From positions 1 through 59,417 of the forward strand of contig CAWUSW010000048.1 in the NCBI GenBank assembly GCA_963925675.1: DNA of 59,417 nt, given 5' to 3'. The DNA is from Eutrophocola sp963925675 (GTDB lineage Bacteria; Pseudomonadota; Gammaproteobacteria; Pseudomonadales; Pseudohongiellaceae). The notes under the pieces are model-generated. The model made no database searches, was not told the origin of the DNA, and saw nothing but the letters and a program-made list of their open reading frames with translations. Positions 16,258-24,218 of this stretch are shown here, in pieces; the stretch's first letter is position 1; every line of letters begins with the position of its first letter. The translations under genes and the position numbers were made by a program.

Positions 16258-17682
16258 ATGTCGGTTTTGAGAGGTCAGTTTAGTTCAAAACTGGGTTTTA
16301 TCCTGGCATCTGCGGGATCGGCCGTGGGAATTGGTAATCTGGTTGGCTTCCCGGTAATGGCGTCCAAAAATGGCGGTGGCGCTTTCCTGCTAATTTACTT
16401 TCTGTTTATTGCTTTTGTCTGCTTCCCGGTAATGCTTGCAGAAATTTCCATGGGGCGCGCTTCACAGAAAAGCCCGGTGGGAGCTTTCCACCAATTGTCA
16501 GAGGGTAACCGGAAATGGCGCATGATAGGAGGGCTTGGTTTAATTACCCCTTTCATGATCGGCGTTTTTTATACGGTGATAACGGGCTGGATTCTGGTCT
16601 ATATGCTGCAGTCGGCAATTGGGAATCTGGAGACGCTTGCCAACCCCGATACTTTTGGTGCAACGGTTGGCTCGCCCATTATGTTTGCCTATCTTCTGCC
16701 ATTACTGGCAGTATTGTTTTACATTCTTGGGCGTGGGATAAATGACGGCATAGAACGTGTGGCGAAAATCCTGATGCCTGCTTTGATAGTAATGATGGTG
16801 TTGTTAATTGCCTTCGTGCTTACTCTGGACAATGCTTCTGCAGGTGTTGCATTTTACCTGATTCCGAATTTTTCCAAGATAGATAGCGGGGTGATTAATT
16901 CTGCGCTAAATCATGGATTTTTCTCATTATCCCTGGGGATGGGCATCCTGATCACCTATGGCTCATATTTGAATAAAAAAGAAAAACTGGTCAGCTCTAC
17001 TCGTCTCGTAGCCCTGGCAGATACGGGGGTCGCTTTTTTTGCTGGACTGCTGGTAATACCTGCAGTGTTTGCCATTGATCCCTCTGTTAATGCGGATGAA
17101 CTTTCTGAAAGTAGTATAAGTTTGATGTTCAGTTATTTGCCTCAGGTATTTTTATCTCTGCAGGATTTCGTAGGTTTTTTTGGAGCCAGTCTGGTGGCTA
17201 CTATGTTTTTCACGCTGGTGTTTTTTGCAGCACTTACCTCACTGGTGTCAATATCCGAGATCCCTATAGCCTACCTGATGGATGAAAAAGATAAATCCCG
17301 GCGCGAGGCCATTGTGTATATCGCAGGCTTAATGAGTGTGTTTATTATCATTACCACTGTGTCATTTGGCATGAGTGATTTTTTTACCAGCTTTTTGAAT
17401 TACGGTGGTATGAGTAAGTCATTTTTTGACCTGATCTATGACGTTTTCTATGAAACGATTCTTCCTCTTATGGGGTTCATTGTTTGTCTTTTTGTTTGCT
17501 ACCGCTGGAAAAAATTCCGCATGCATGAAGAAATATCCCTCGAAGATGATGACTATCATGGTTCCTTGCTGGAAAAATATGTCAGTATTTCACTGGGAAC
17601 GTTTATCCCCCTGATTTTGTTGGCAGTGTTTTCCAATAATGTATCGCGGATTTATTTCGCCCATAACCTGTTCGGTTTTTAA
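16258..17682 (+). CDS. sodium-dependent transporter (NSS/SNF family)
   Basis: A 474-residue inner-membrane protein of the neurotransmitter:sodium symporter family, which imports amino acids or similar small molecules with sodium. About eleven to twelve hydrophobic segments are visible. The first helix has GSAVGIGNLVGFPVMASKNG, with the unwound glycine-rich stretch that forms sodium and substrate sites. LSLGMGILITYGSYL in the middle matches helix 6-7 of LeuT-like proteins. Substrate cannot be read from the sequence. It lies between smpB and ratA, which are usually neighbours in related genomes, so it is an insertion into the conserved order. It is separated from ratA by 26 bp. Confidence 0.9.
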   Translation: MSVLRGQFSSKLGFILASAGSAVGIGNLVGFPVMASKNGGGAFLLIYFLFIAFVCFPVMLAEISMGRASQKSPVGAFHQLSEGNRKWRMIGGLGLITPFMIGVFYTVITGWILVYMLQSAIGNLETLANPDTFGATVGSPIMFAYLLPLLAVLFYILGRGINDGIERVAKILMPALIVMMVLLIAFVLTLDNASAGVAFYLIPNFSKIDSGVINSALNHGFFSLSLGMGILITYGSYLNKKEKLVSSTRLVALADTGVAFFAGLLVIPAVFAIDPSVNADELSESSISLMFSYLPQVFLSLQDFVGFFGASLVATMFFTLVFFAALTSLVSISEIPIAYLMDEKDKSRREAIVYIAGLMSVFIIITTVSFGMSDFFTSFLNYGGMSKSFFDLIYDVFYETILPLMGFIVCLFVCYRWKKFRMHEEISLEDDDYHGSLLEKYVSISLGTFIPLILLAVFSNNVSRIYFAHNLFGF

Positions 17683-17708
17683 CAGATTGTTCCAGTAAAG
17701 GCTTGTCG

Positions 17709-18143
17709 GTGACTATAATTGATCAAAGTGCCTTGCTACCTTATTCTGCAGGGCAGTTATTCGACCTTGTTAATGATATTGAGGCTTATCCGCACTTCAT
17801 GGATGGCTGTATCGATGCTGAGATTATGTCGAAAAGCGCACAGGAAGTATTAGCGCGCCTGGTATTGGGTAAGGCAGGATTGCGCTATACCTTTACTACC
17901 TGCAATACATTGAGTGCACCAGATAGAATGACAATGGCGCTAGTGGAAGGACCATTTAAAAAGTTTTCTGCAACTTGGGATTTCAAGGAGTTGAATGACT
18001 CTGCCTGCAAGATCAGCTTGAAAATGGAATTTGAGTTTTCATCCGGTCTGGTGAATGTTGCCATGAAAAGCCTTTTCGATAACACCAGCCGAAACCTTGT
18101 TAATGCTATTTGCCAGCGTGCAGAAACAGTCTGCGTCAAATGA
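17709..18143 (+). CDS. ratA: RatA/Coq10-like START-domain protein
   Basis: A 144-residue START/polyketide-cyclase fold protein. E. coli RatA was reported to block 70S ribosome assembly, and homologous Coq10 proteins bind ubiquinone, so either role is possible. Family motifs: ALLPYSAGQLFDLVNDIEAYP, LGKAGLRYTFTTCN and LVEGPFKKFSATWDF. The GTG at 17709 is chosen because AAAGG lies seven bases upstream; a TTG two codons earlier would sit too close to it. Its stop overlaps the next start (ATGA), coupling it to ratB. Order smpB-ratA-ratB-bamE is conserved in gammaproteobacteria apart from the transporter insertion. Confidence 0.92.
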   Translation: MTIIDQSALLPYSAGQLFDLVNDIEAYPHFMDGCIDAEIMSKSAQEVLARLVLGKAGLRYTFTTCNTLSAPDRMTMALVEGPFKKFSATWDFKELNDSACKISLKMEFEFSSGLVNVAMKSLFDNTSRNLVNAICQRAETVCVK

Positions 18144-18541
18144 ACGATAATTCCCTTGTAGATAAAAAAGAGCATGATGAGATCAGAGTAGAAGTGGCTT
18201 TTGCACTTCCTGAGCGTCAGGAGCTTGTCGCCATGTCGGTGGTTTCAGGATGCACTGCACAGGAGGCTGTTGACCTCTCAGGGATTCGAATGAAATTCCC
18301 GGAGTTTGATTTGGATAGTTTGGAGCTTGGTATTTTCTCGCGTCCGCTAAACGGTGTTGATTTGCCCTTAGCTGGTGCTTATGTGATGGAGGAGAATGAT
18401 CGTGTTGAGATATACCGGCCTCTACTGAATGATCCCAAGCATGCAAGACTAGAGCGGGTCCGTATTGAGCAACGCAATATGAGAAAGGAGCGGGACAAAA
18501 AAAATAAAGAGAGAAAAAACAAAAGACAGGAGCAAAAATAA
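18140..18541 (+). CDS. ratB: RatB/RnfH family ubiquitin-like protein
   Basis: A 133-residue protein of the RnfH/UPF0125 family, a small beta-grasp domain paired with RatA and named a possible antitoxin in E. coli, although this role is disputed. The conserved part is EIRVEVAFALPERQELVAM through LPLAGAYVMEENDRVEIYRP. After LLNDPKHARLERVR comes an unusual lysine/arginine/glutamate-rich tail (KKNKERKNKRQEQK) that lengthens it by about 35 residues over the usual size and may bind RNA. The ATG at 18140 overlaps the ratA stop. It converges with bamE at 19 bp. Confidence 0.88.
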   Translation: MNDNSLVDKKEHDEIRVEVAFALPERQELVAMSVVSGCTAQEAVDLSGIRMKFPEFDLDSLELGIFSRPLNGVDLPLAGAYVMEENDRVEIYRPLLNDPKHARLERVRIEQRNMRKERDKKNKERKNKRQEQK

Positions 18542-18560
18542 AAAATTCCGAAGGGAAGCC

Positions 18561-18965
18561 TTACTGTCCTCGTGCGGAAATATCTTCAGCGCTTTCAGCT
18601 ACGTTGCCAAACTGTTCGTTTTCAGGTGTTTGTTCGAAGTCGCCAGCAAAGTGGGTAAGCTGATCATTTTCAAAAAATACAGTCAGTGTTTCCTGGACAC
18701 GTTCGCCGCCACCAGGTTGATAACTATAGAGATAGTCCCAGCGATCCTGATCAAAAGTATCTTTAACCAGAGGGGTGCCAAGAATAAAATTAACCTGTCG
18801 TTTGGTGAGACCGGGGCGCAGTTGATCGACCATTTCCTGAGTAATGATATTGCCCTGGGGGATTCCCAGCTTGTAAACGCCGGGGAAAGCAAACGAGGTT
18901 ACGCTCCCGCAACTACTCAAGAGCAGGGAAAAGACCGTAATAAATATAAGTGTAAGCGAGCGCAA
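18561..18965 (-). CDS. bamE: outer-membrane assembly lipoprotein BamE
   Basis: A 134-residue lipoprotein of the BAM complex, which folds beta-barrel proteins into the outer membrane. The lipobox LLSSC gives lipidation at Cys19. The SmpA/OmlA domain shows GNIITQEMVDQLRPGLTKRQ, VNFILGTPLVKDTF and DRWDYLYSYQPGGG. The start is TTG (18965) because an in-frame stop lies six codons upstream and no ATG fits the signal sequence. AAAGG lies about eleven bases before it. The acidic tail after the domain is longer than in E. coli. It is divergent from fur, as in pseudomonads. Confidence 0.93.
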   Translation of the reverse strand: MRSLTLIFITVFSLLLSSCGSVTSFAFPGVYKLGIPQGNIITQEMVDQLRPGLTKRQVNFILGTPLVKDTFDQDRWDYLYSYQPGGGERVQETLTVFFENDQLTHFAGDFEQTPENEQFGNVAESAEDISARGQ

Positions 18966-19077
18966 AAGTGGTTGAGCCTTTCACATAAAAACAGGAAAAG
19001 GCATAATACCTGAAACTCAACAATCTTGTTAAGTGGTGATTGCCTGTAAGTGAATCTACCCTAGAGGCTGTAAAGAC

Positions 19078-19494
19078 ATGTCCGGAGAGAATCAGGAATT
19101 ACGCAAAGCAGGGCTAAAAGTCACTCTGCCAAGAGTGAAAATTATGCAGATTCTCGAATCTGCTGAATCCCGGCATATGAGCGCTGAAGATGTTTATAAG
19201 GCATTACGGGATGCGGATGAGGATGTGGGGCTTGCAACCGTCTACCGCGTGCTCACCCAGTTTGAAGCCGCTGGCCTGGTAACCCGCCATCATTTTGAAG
19301 GGGGTCACTCCATATTCGAAATGACACCTGATGACCATCATGACCATATTGTTTGTACCAAGTGCGGGCAGGTGGAAGAGTTTTTTGATGAAATAATTGA
19401 GCAGCAGCAGAAAGCAGCTGCAGACAAGCATGGCTTCACTATCTCCGATCATTCACTCTATATTTATGGGCTTTGTGCAAATTGTCAGGAGTGA
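19078..19494 (+). CDS. fur: ferric uptake regulator Fur
   Basis: A 138-residue iron-sensing repressor. The N-terminal winged helix (LRKAGLKVTLPRVKIMQILE, VGLATVYRVLTQFEAAGLV) binds Fur boxes, and the C-terminal part dimerises. Metal ligands are visible in DDHHDHIVCTKCGQVEEF (His cluster and CxxC). A second CxxC (CANCQE) lies at the very end, so a structural zinc site with four cysteines is likely. A REP-like sequence and a strong terminator follow. I see no convincing Fur box in the 112-bp gap to bamE. Confidence 0.97.
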   Translation: MSGENQELRKAGLKVTLPRVKIMQILESAESRHMSAEDVYKALRDADEDVGLATVYRVLTQFEAAGLVTRHHFEGGHSIFEMTPDDHHDHIVCTKCGQVEEFFDEIIEQQQKAAADKHGFTISDHSLYIYGLCANCQE

Positions 19495-19540
19495 TTAGTC
19501 GCAAGTCTCAAGGGGCCCAGGTAAGCATTGAGCTCAATCG

Positions 19541-19570
19541 GTAGGCCTGAAGAGCGAAGCGATGTCAGGC
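19541..19570. repeat. REP-like palindrome
   Basis: A 30-bp sequence starts with GTAGGCCTGA and ends with TCAGGC, forming an imperfect palindrome. It has the same length and GTAG head as the right half of the 4618-4740 element, with compensating changes in the stem (CCTGA/TCAGG versus TCGGAT/ATCCGA). It strongly resembles E. coli REP. Confidence 0.65.
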
Positions 19571-19571
19571 A

Positions 19572-19595
19572 AGGCGACCACAGGTCGCCTTTTTT
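19572..19595 (+). terminator. Rho-independent terminator of fur
   Basis: Perfect 8-bp stem AGGCGACC/GGTCGCCT with loop ACA and a run of five further T. It directly follows the REP-like element. Confidence 0.9.
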
Positions 19596-19650
19596 GTGAC
19601 TTGTGACTTGTGACTTGTGACTTGTGACTTGTGACTTGTGACTTGTGACT
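19596..19650. repeat. heptanucleotide tandem array (GTGACTT)
   Basis: Seven perfect copies of GTGACTT plus a six-base partial copy, 55 bp in all. It starts at the end of the fur terminator and finishes three bases before the recN stop codon. Such arrays vary by slippage. Confidence 0.95.
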
Positions 19651-19653
19651 ATA

Positions 19654-21318
19654 TCAAGCCAGCATTTTCTCTGCATGGGCAAGCGATTGATCTGATAATT
19701 CCTCTCCACCGAGCATGCGGGCGATTTCCTCAACTCTTTCTTTTTTATTTAATTTATTAAGTTGCGTGGCTGTGGAATTCTTGTCTGAGGATTTGCTGAC
19801 ATAGAGATGCTGATGTCCCTGGCTGGCTACCTGGGGTTGATGTGTGACACACAAGACCTGGCCTTTCTCGCCAAGTTTTCTCAGTAATTCGCCGACAGAC
19901 TTCGCCACGCCACCACCAATGCCGACATCAACCTCATCAAAGACTAGCGTGGGGATTGAAGAAGTGGCGGCAGTTACGACCTGGATGGCCAGACTGATAC
20001 GGGATAATTCGCCGCCGGAAGCGACCTTAACCATAGGTCTGGGCGGCTGACCAGGATTGGTGCTTACCAGAAATTCTATGCCTTCCAGACCGCTGGATCT
20101 TGGCGTGCTGTCACTGAAACGGGTTAGAGCGACACTGAAACTGGCGGAATTCATACCGAGTATGGCCAGTTGTACATTAATTTCCTTTGCCAGCTTTTTT
20201 GCGCCTTTCTCTCTGGCCTTGCTAAGCTTGTTTGCCAGTTCTTCGTAGCGTTGCAGCAGCTTGCTCAATTCTTCATCCATTAAACTGATCTGGACATCTG
20301 CTTCACTCAGACCGGAAAGCTCATCAATCAGTTTATTGGTAAGAGCAGGCAGTTCAGCCGGGCGGACATGATGCTTGCGTGCCAGCTGATGGATCAGGCT
20401 CAGGCGCTGATCAATTTCTTCGAGGCGGTCAGGATCGAGTTCAAAGCCGTCGACAGCATGCTTCAATGTTGAAGATGCCTCTTCAACCTGGATCAGGGCA
20501 GTAGTAAGCAGGCTGCCTGCTTCTTCAGTTTGCTTGCTGGAATAAGGGATTTCCTGGAGCAGACTTATGGCGCGTGCCAGCGATCGCTCAAGATTGAAAG
20601 ATTCATTTTCATTGCACAGATCCAGAACTTGCTGATTGACCTGCATGGAGGCTTCGCCATGGCTAAGTTTCTTGTGCTCTTCTTCCAGGGCCTCCAGTTC
20701 ATTCTCTACCAGGCCAATTTCTTCCAGTTCTTTAACCTGATAGCTAAGTAACTGATACTGCGCATTGGATTCTTCAGCCCGGTTGCGGATATTTTCCAGT
20801 TCCTGATTGAGTTGTCGCCATTTTGTTGCCAGGGTTTTCACTTCAGTGGCATCCAGCTGCAGACCGCAATATTCATCGAGCAGACGCTGATGTGTCGCTG
20901 TTTTTAACAGAGACTGGTGCTCATGCTGGCTATGAATATCAATCAACATTTCACCCAGATCACGGAGATTGTTCAGAGTGGTGGGTTGGCCATTGATATA
21001 GGCGCGGGAGCGACCGTCACGGGTAATCACCCTGCGTAGAATGCAGCTGTTTTCATCCACATCAAAATCATTGTCTTTAAGCCAGGCGGCCACCGCCGGG
21101 TTCTCAGGAAGAGTCAGGCAGGCGCTGATGTCGGCTCTTTCGGCGCCGCCACGGATTACTTCACGGTCTGCCCGATCCCCGAGCGTCAAGCCCAGAGCAT
21201 CCAGCATGATGGATTTTCCGGCGCCAGTTTCGCCTGTAATGACAGTCATGCCGGTCTCAAGCTCAATTTCGAGCTTATCGACAATGGCGTAATTGTTGAT
21301 GGTCAGTTGTTGCAACAT
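19654..21318 (-). CDS. recN: DNA repair protein RecN
   Basis: A 554-residue SMC-like ATPase that helps repair double-strand breaks by tethering DNA. The Walker A motif is GETGAGKS (29-36), a long coiled coil fills the middle, and the C-terminal half has VKVASGGELSRISLAIQVV (signature) and TLVFDEVDVGIGGGVA (Walker B). Length is normal. It is convergent with fur and divergent from grpE; the 146-bp gap to grpE holds the heat-shock promoter. In E. coli recN is an SOS gene, but I see no clear LexA box here. Confidence 0.96.
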   Translation of the reverse strand: MLQQLTINNYAIVDKLEIELETGMTVITGETGAGKSIMLDALGLTLGDRADREVIRGGAERADISACLTLPENPAVAAWLKDNDFDVDENSCILRRVITRDGRSRAYINGQPTTLNNLRDLGEMLIDIHSQHEHQSLLKTATHQRLLDEYCGLQLDATEVKTLATKWRQLNQELENIRNRAEESNAQYQLLSYQVKELEEIGLVENELEALEEEHKKLSHGEASMQVNQQVLDLCNENESFNLERSLARAISLLQEIPYSSKQTEEAGSLLTTALIQVEEASSTLKHAVDGFELDPDRLEEIDQRLSLIHQLARKHHVRPAELPALTNKLIDELSGLSEADVQISLMDEELSKLLQRYEELANKLSKAREKGAKKLAKEINVQLAILGMNSASFSVALTRFSDSTPRSSGLEGIEFLVSTNPGQPPRPMVKVASGGELSRISLAIQVVTAATSSIPTLVFDEVDVGIGGGVAKSVGELLRKLGEKGQVLCVTHQPQVASQGHQHLYVSKSSDKNSTATQLNKLNKKERVEEIARMLGGEELSDQSLAHAEKMLA

Positions 21319-21390
21319 GCTTGAATTATAGCGACTTGTTACCCTGATGTTAGTAGAGATTTCATAATTTATCCGGTTTCAGTATTACCC

Positions 21391-21418
21391 CTTGATTATC
21401 AGCCGCTTGCCCCCATAT
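21391..21418 (+). promoter_or_regulatory. sigma-32 (heat-shock) promoter of grpE
   Basis: CTTGATT, a 13-base spacer and CCCCATAT almost match the heat-shock consensus CTTGAAA-N13to15-CCCCATNT. Transcription would begin about 40 bases before the grpE ATG. Position upstream of a heat-shock gene supports it. Confidence 0.85.
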
Positions 21419-21464
21419 TCCGCATAATGTGTTGGTGTAAAAATGAATTAGCTGGAGGAATAGG

Positions 21465-22061
21465 ATGACAGGTGATGACGTTGACAAAAAGGTCACTGAC
21501 GAAATAGGTGAAGATATCCCTGAATCTGAGGAATTAATGCAAGAAGAAAGCGATGGTAATGGTGCCGAGCAGGAGATTGATACTGAACTGGATGGATTGA
21601 TTCAGGAAGCTGTGGCTGCAGCACTGGCCGAGCAACACGATTCGGTTCTCAGGGCTCAGGCAGAAGTTCAAAATATGCGTCGTCGTTGTGAACAGGACGT
21701 AGAAAGGGCTCACAAGTTTGCATTGGAAAAATTCAGCAGTGACTTGTTGCCGGTAATGGATAATCTTGAAAGGGCATTGCAGGCAGTCCCGAATGCTGAA
21801 GATGAAAGTGTCAGTGCGCTTTATGAAGGCGTGGAACTGACTTTAAAAGGTTTCCTTGAAACCCTGACTAAGCACAGCCTGGAGCAGCTGGACCCTGAAG
21901 GGGAGCCTTTTGATCCCCAGCAGCATGAGGCGATCTCCATGGTCGAAAATGATGATGTAGAGCCAAATACTGTGCTGACGGTGGTTCAGAAAGGTTATGT
22001 CCTCAATGGCAGGGTAATCCGGCCAGCGATGGTTATGGTGTCAAAGGCAGTAAATCAGTAG
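21465..22061 (+). CDS. grpE: nucleotide exchange factor GrpE
   Basis: A 198-residue co-chaperone that releases ADP from DnaK. The acidic N-terminus (DIPESEELMQEESDGNG) leads into a long helix with AEVQNMRRRCEQDVERAHKF. The C-terminal beta domain includes PFDPQQHEAISMV and VVQKGYVLNGRVIRPAMVMV. The ATG has GGAGG eight bases upstream. It is followed by dnaK after 118 bp, with a second heat-shock-like promoter between, and it starts 46 bases after the strong sigma-32 promoter. Confidence 0.97.
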   Translation: MTGDDVDKKVTDEIGEDIPESEELMQEESDGNGAEQEIDTELDGLIQEAVAAALAEQHDSVLRAQAEVQNMRRRCEQDVERAHKFALEKFSSDLLPVMDNLERALQAVPNAEDESVSALYEGVELTLKGFLETLTKHSLEQLDPEGEPFDPQQHEAISMVENDDVEPNTVLTVVQKGYVLNGRVIRPAMVMVSKAVNQ

Positions 22062-22100
22062 AAAAGTACTGAAAAATTAATAAATAAAGTCACGGCAACT

Positions 22101-22128
22101 CTTGAATTATCTGATGCCGGGCCAATAT
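22101..22128 (+). promoter_or_regulatory. sigma-32-like promoter of dnaK
   Basis: CTTGAAT, a 13-base spacer and GCCAATAT resemble the heat-shock consensus, with two mismatches in the -10 part. The spacer equals that of the grpE promoter. It lies 51 bases before the dnaK ATG, so dnaK may be transcribed separately as well as from grpE. Confidence 0.6.
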
Positions 22129-22179
22129 AGATCATATTAAAGATATTTAAGCGGAAGCTTAGCTGGAGAGTAAGAGATT

Positions 22180-24123
22180 ATGGGCAAAATTATCGGAATA
22201 GACCTGGGTACCACTAATTCCTGTGTTGCGATTATGGAAGGCGGTAAAGCCAAGGTAATTGAAAATGCTGAGGGTGATCGCACCACCCCCTCAATCATCG
22301 CCTATGCCGAAGATGGCGAAATTCTTGTGGGTCAACCTGCAAAGCGTCAGGCGGTGACGAACCCGAACAACACATTGTTTGCGATCAAACGTTTGATTGG
22401 TCGTCAGTTTAAAGACGATGTTGTGCAGAAAGACATCAAGATGGTGCCATACAAGATTGTCGCAGCAGACAATGGCGATGCCTGGGTTGAGGTGCGTGGT
22501 GAAGCCATAGCGCCGCCTCAGGTAGCCGCACAGGTTTTGAAGAAAATGAAGAAAACTGCCGAGGATTACCTGGGTGAGCCGGTCACTGAAGCGGTGGTTA
22601 CTGTACCCGCCTATTTCAACGACTCTCAGCGTCAGGCAACTAAAGATGCAGGCAAGATTGCCGGGCTTGATGTTAAGCGCATCATTAACGAGCCTACTGC
22701 AGCAGCTCTTGCCTATGGCATGGACAAGAAAGGTGGTGATGCCACTATTGCAGTATATGACCTTGGGGGTGGAACTTTCGATATCTCCATCATCGAGATT
22801 GCTGAAACCGATGGTGAGCACTCCTTTGAAGTGCTGTCCACAAACGGAGATACCTTTCTGGGTGGTGAAGATTTTGATTTGCGCCTGATTGATTATCTGG
22901 CAGAGGAGTTCAAGAAAAGCTCCCAAATGGATCTGCACAATGACCCCCTTGCCCTGCAGCGCCTGAAAGAAGCGGCGGAAAAGGCCAAGATCGAGTTGTC
23001 ATCCGCTCAGTCAACGGAAGTGAATCTACCCTACATAACGGCAGATGCGACTGGTCCAAAACATCTGGTGGTGAAACTGACGAGGTCAAAACTGGAATCT
23101 CTGGTAGAAGACCTGGTTGATCGAACCATCGAACCACTGAAAATGGCATTGAAAGATGCCGGTCTGGATGTGTCCGAAATCAACGATATTATTTTAGTGG
23201 GTGGACAGACCCGGATGCCATTAGTACAAAAGAAAGTGACTGAATTTTTCGGTAAGGAAGCGCGCAAGGATGTGAACCCCGATGAGGCGGTTGCCATGGG
23301 TGCTTCCATTCAGGCTGCGGTTTTGGCTGGTGATGTTACTGATGTTCTGTTGCTGGACGTTACTCCTCTGTCTCTGGGTATTGAGACACTGGGTGGCGTA
23401 GCCAGCGCATTAATTGAAAAGAACACCACGATTCCCTGTAACAAGAAACAGACTTTTTCTACAGCTGATGATAATCAGACTGCAGTGACAATTCATGTGG
23501 TACAGGGTGAGCGCAAGCAAGCTGCGCAGAATAAATCTCTGGGTCGTTTTGACCTCTCGGATATTCCGCCAGCGCCACGCGGTATGCCACAAATTGAAGT
23601 GAGTTTCGATCTGAATGCTGATGGTATTTTGAATGTGTCCGCAAAAGATGTGGCTACAGGCAAGGAACAGTCAATTGTTATCAAGGCCTCCAGTGGATTG
23701 TCTGATGATGAGATCGAGAATATGGTGCAGGATGCAGAATCTCACGCAGCGGAAGATAAAAAGTTTGAAGAGCTTATAACTGCTCGAAATCAGGCTGACG
23801 GTCTGGTGCATGCAACGAGAAAGACGCTTACTGAGGCTGCCGATAAAGTGGAAGCTGAAGAAAAGGAAACTATTGATGCGGCAATCACTGCATTGGAAGA
23901 AGCCCTTAAAGGCGACGATCTGGAAGCGATAGAAACCAAGACCAAGGAATTGACTGAAGCTTCAACACCTCTGGTGCAGCGCATGTATGCCGAAGCACAG
24001 GCCGCAGGCGCTCAAGGCGATGCTGCGGGAGCAGCATCGGGTTCAGATGATGATGCTGTCGATGCCGAATTTGAAGAAGTTGAAGAAGAAAGCAAAGACG
24101 AAGCAAAAGAAGGCGAAAAATAA
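22180..24123 (+). CDS. dnaK: chaperone DnaK (Hsp70)
   Basis: A 647-residue Hsp70 that binds exposed hydrophobic segments of client proteins in an ATP-driven cycle. ATPase signatures are IGIDLGTTNSCVAIMEGG near the start, VYDLGGGTFDISII and ILVGGQTRMPLVQ. The substrate domain follows the linker DVLLLDVTPLSLGIETLGG, and the tail ends acidic (EFEEVEEESKDE). All key residues look intact. It lies between grpE and dnaJ, its two partners, and is separated from dnaJ by a perfect-palindrome terminator. Confidence 0.98.
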   Translation: MGKIIGIDLGTTNSCVAIMEGGKAKVIENAEGDRTTPSIIAYAEDGEILVGQPAKRQAVTNPNNTLFAIKRLIGRQFKDDVVQKDIKMVPYKIVAADNGDAWVEVRGEAIAPPQVAAQVLKKMKKTAEDYLGEPVTEAVVTVPAYFNDSQRQATKDAGKIAGLDVKRIINEPTAAALAYGMDKKGGDATIAVYDLGGGTFDISIIEIAETDGEHSFEVLSTNGDTFLGGEDFDLRLIDYLAEEFKKSSQMDLHNDPLALQRLKEAAEKAKIELSSAQSTEVNLPYITADATGPKHLVVKLTRSKLESLVEDLVDRTIEPLKMALKDAGLDVSEINDIILVGGQTRMPLVQKKVTEFFGKEARKDVNPDEAVAMGASIQAAVLAGDVTDVLLLDVTPLSLGIETLGGVASALIEKNTTIPCNKKQTFSTADDNQTAVTIHVVQGERKQAAQNKSLGRFDLSDIPPAPRGMPQIEVSFDLNADGILNVSAKDVATGKEQSIVIKASSGLSDDEIENMVQDAESHAAEDKKFEELITARNQADGLVHATRKTLTEAADKVEAEEKETIDAAITALEEALKGDDLEAIETKTKELTEASTPLVQRMYAEAQAAGAQGDAAGAASGSDDDAVDAEFEEVEEESKDEAKEGEK

Positions 24124-24163
24124 TTCGTCAGGTCTGAAAACTTCTGGCTGAATAGAGCTAACT

Positions 24164-24203
24164 GAAAAAACTAACGTGGACAATTGTCCACGTTAGTTTT
24201 TTC
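24164..24203. terminator. 40-nt perfect palindrome between dnaK and dnaJ
   Basis: A 20+20-base palindrome without any spacer, with half-site GAAAAAACTAACGTGGACAA. In RNA it forms a stem closed by a short AATT-type loop and followed by six U, so it is a strong terminator. It is fully symmetric and would work in both directions. It should reduce dnaJ relative to dnaK. Confidence 0.85.
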
Positions 24204-24218
24204 GTATTAGGGATTAGT

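Noticed and set aside
18966..19077. Fur box for self-control before fur
   Set aside because: No stretch resembling the GATAATGATAATCATTATC consensus could be found in the gap.
19596..19650. Heptanucleotide array as a CRISPR array
   Set aside because: Units are contiguous without spacers and only seven bases long; no cas genes are present.
19485..19733. Minus-strand frame rich in SHKSQVT repeats
   Set aside because: The repeated peptide is only a translation of the GTGACTT array read on the other strand, and it overlaps recN.
22291..22938. Long minus-strand frame inside dnaK
   Set aside because: 215 codons, but fully antisense to dnaK. Such frames follow from dnaK codon use, and it lacks a start site or family resemblance.
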